From: Natronohydrobacter sp.
GTDB taxonomy: Bacteria; Pseudomonadota; Alphaproteobacteria; Rhodobacterales; Rhodobacteraceae
Length of the DNA stretch: 6,662 nt
NCBI GenBank assembly: GCA_007116445.1
Contig: SKIM01000040.1
Location: 1 to 6,662, forward strand
Reading direction: 5' to 3'
In this document: positions 5,462 through 6,662 of the stretch, piece after piece
How the letters are laid out: every line of letters starts with the position of its first letter
Position numbering within the stretch: position 1 is the first letter of the stretch
Position numbers and translations under genes: made by a program
Notes under the pieces: model-generated
What the model was told of the DNA's origin: nothing
Seen by the model: the letters and a program-made list of their open reading frames with translations, nothing else
The model's database searches: none

Positions 5462-6298
5462 TCAGGCCCCTGGCTCCAGCGCGTAGCCCTGCCCTTTGCG
5501 CGTGACACGGTTGAAGGCCGGGTGCAGGAAATGCCCGCCCGTGAACAGCGTGCCGTCGCTTGCCAACTGGTCGAGCAAGCGCTTGCGGGTCGTGCACGCC
5601 GTTGCCATGTCCAGATCAAAGCTGATCGCCACGTCCGGGTCAGCGATCTGCAGCGCGGGGGCATGGACGATATCGCCCACATGCATCAGGCTTGCCCCTT
5701 CGCTGTCGAGCCGCCAGCCCATATGGCCGGGCGTGTGCCCCGGCAGCGCCACAGCGCGCACGCCTGGTGCAACCTCGCGCCCATCGCCGAAGCTCTCAAG
5801 CCGCTCGCCATAGGCCGCAAGCACGGCCTGTGCAAGTTTGGCCCAATCAGCGATGCCCGCAAGCGCGCCCTGAAATTTGCTGTCATCCGACCAGAAACTA
5901 CGTTCGACATCAGGCACATGCAAGGTCGCATTGGCGAAGACCGCGGCACCATCCGGCGTGATCATTCCTGCCACATGGTCGGGATGCAGATGCGTTGCAA
6001 CCAGCGTATCGACCTGATCCGGGGTTACACCAATCTCGGTTAATCCGTCATGCAGGAAACCGCAATCCGCCCCGAACAGGTCGCGCGGCCCGGCATCGAG
6101 CAGGATCACCCGCCCGCTGTTGCGGATCACGACTGCGTTGAAATTCGTCTCGATCTCACCTGCACCCTGACTGTCGAGCAGCGCCGCCAGATGCGCCTCG
6201 GGCGTTTCGGGGAAAAGATCGGGCGTGAAGCGAAACACGCCATCGGTGATGATACTGACCTCTGCAGAGCCGATTTTCTGTGTCACAGTGCGTTTCAT
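5462..6298 (-). CDS. Metallo-beta-lactamase-fold hydrolase (lactonase / organophosphate-hydrolase-like)
   Basis: This is a 278-residue dinuclear-metal hydrolase of the MBL superfamily. The complete ligand set is visible: THLHPDH (H103, H105, D107, H108), GHTPGH (H188), GD (D209) and GGHFLH (H256). The N-terminal half has the family's strand pattern (FNAVVIRNSGRVILLDAG, 53-70) and a DTLVATHLHPDHVAG turn. The pattern NATLHVPDVERSFWSDD (123-139) resembles the methyl-parathion-hydrolase and acyl-homoserine-lactonase-like branch rather than true beta-lactamases, so a lactone or ester substrate is the best guess. There is no signal peptide, so it is probably cytosolic. Start: ATG 6298 has GGGAGG seven bases upstream. 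The frame is open to 6511, but that extension runs through the end of the LysR gene and is spurious. It follows the LysR gene in the same direction by 74 bases, so that regulator may control it. No terminator with a T-tract follows its stop. Confidence 0.9.
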   Translation of the reverse strand: MKRTVTQKIGSAEVSIITDGVFRFTPDLFPETPEAHLAALLDSQGAGEIETNFNAVVIRNSGRVILLDAGPRDLFGADCGFLHDGLTEIGVTPDQVDTLVATHLHPDHVAGMITPDGAAVFANATLHVPDVERSFWSDDSKFQGALAGIADWAKLAQAVLAAYGERLESFGDGREVAPGVRAVALPGHTPGHMGWRLDSEGASLMHVGDIVHAPALQIADPDVAISFDLDMATACTTRKRLLDQLASDGTLFTGGHFLHPAFNRVTRKGQGYALEPGA

Positions 6299-6324
6299 GG
6301 CATGCCCTCCCGTTGTTTGGGCAG

Positions 6325-6353
6325 ATGGTAGCGCCCGTGATGGCCAGAGGCAA
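6325..6353 (-). promoter_or_regulatory. Possible sigma-70-type promoter for the hydrolase gene
   Basis: Reading the minus strand, TTGCCT (6353-6348) and TACCAT (6330-6325) are separated by exactly 17 bases, each matching four of six bases of the -35 and -10 consensus. They lie in the 74-base gap after the LysR gene and would give a leader of about 20 bases before the hydrolase ATG. Matches this weak are common, so this is tentative. Confidence 0.3.
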
Positions 6354-6372
6354 TCGCAACCCTTGGCTCTAC

Positions 6373-6662
6373 TCAGCGCGCAACGGCGCTGCGCGAAAAA
6401 CGCCGCGCTTCGGCCAGCAGGGCGGCCAGAACCGGGGTGTGCGGCTCGCGCCATGGCGCGATCAGCCCCACCATCTTCGCATCGCTGCCGCCCTGGATGG
6501 GCACAGCGCACAGGCCCGGCGTGGCGGCAAACAGCGCCGCTGTATGCGCATTGACGATACTGACCCAGGGCCCGGCCTGCACATGGGCAATCAAGCTCAG
6601 CGTGGAGTTGGATTCCAGCTGCGGGGCCACATTCACCCCGGCACGAGTCAGTTCGGCGGTGA
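6373..6662 (-). CDS. LysR-type transcriptional regulator, C-terminal part (5' end outside window)
   Basis: The frame is open from the right edge and ends with TGA at 6373-6375, giving 95 complete codons. The content fits the second lobe of a LysR substrate-binding domain: LTRAGVNVAPQLESNSTLSLIAHVQAGPWVSIVN matches the usual pattern of an effector-cleft strand, a variable stretch, a helix over the Leu-Ile-Val run and a following strand, then WREPHTPVLAALLAEARRF as the closing helix. The DNA-binding helix-turn-helix would be upstream of the window. LysR proteins are cytosolic tetramers that respond to a small molecule. It is encoded in the same direction as the hydrolase, 74 bases ahead of it, rather than divergently, so control of that gene is possible but not shown. 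An internal GTG at 6636 is not the start. The family call rests on this short part only. Confidence 0.75.
   Translation of the reverse strand, partial: TAELTRAGVNVAPQLESNSTLSLIAHVQAGPWVSIVNAHTAALFAATPGLCAVPIQGGSDAKMVGLIAPWREPHTPVLAALLAEARRFSRSAVAR

Noticed and set aside
6299..6511. N-terminal extension of the hydrolase frame
   Set aside because: It overlaps the C-terminal coding part of the LysR gene in another frame; ATG 6298 has a proper ribosome binding site and the normal family N-terminus.

Overview
The window looks like chromosomal DNA from an alphaproteobacterium of the Rhodobacterales (Rhodobacteraceae/Roseobacter type). The grounds are high GC, the family-typical cytochrome c1 tail and enolase, a def/def-like/fmt gene cluster, and a perfect CtrA-type box. 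This placement rests on recognising protein families by eye, not on a search.

Layout. Plus strand: (1) the 3' end of petC (cytochrome c1) at the left edge, closed by a textbook intrinsic terminator; (2) a DMT/EamA-family transporter; (3) eno (enolase), followed by a strong hairpin; (4) a 155-bp AT-richer intergenic region with a TTAAC-N6-TTAAC direct repeat, identical to the CtrA consensus TTAA-N7-TTAAC, and a short inverted repeat; (5) an unrecognised 158-residue, probably disordered protein. Minus strand, convergent with the above: (6) a LysR-type regulator, only its C-terminal part in the window; (7) a metallo-beta-lactamase-fold hydrolase; (8) def, (9) a def paralogue with altered catalytic residues, and (10) fmt. 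The last three overlap or abut and read as one translationally coupled operon.

How the genes fit together. petC belongs to respiration and photosynthetic electron transfer, and eno to glycolysis. fmt formylates initiator Met-tRNA and def removes the formyl group after translation starts, so the operon holds both ends of the N-formylmethionine cycle with an apparently inactive deformylase relative between them. The LysR/MBL pair is a separate small catabolic or detoxifying unit.

Most of the window is ordinary housekeeping DNA. The two places worth attention are the CtrA-box-preceded orphan gene (about 2700-3249) and the degenerate deformylase inside the def-fmt operon (4297-4791). No RNA genes, insertion sequences, CRISPR arrays or phage genes were seen. 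No gene-free stretch exceeds about 160 bases.
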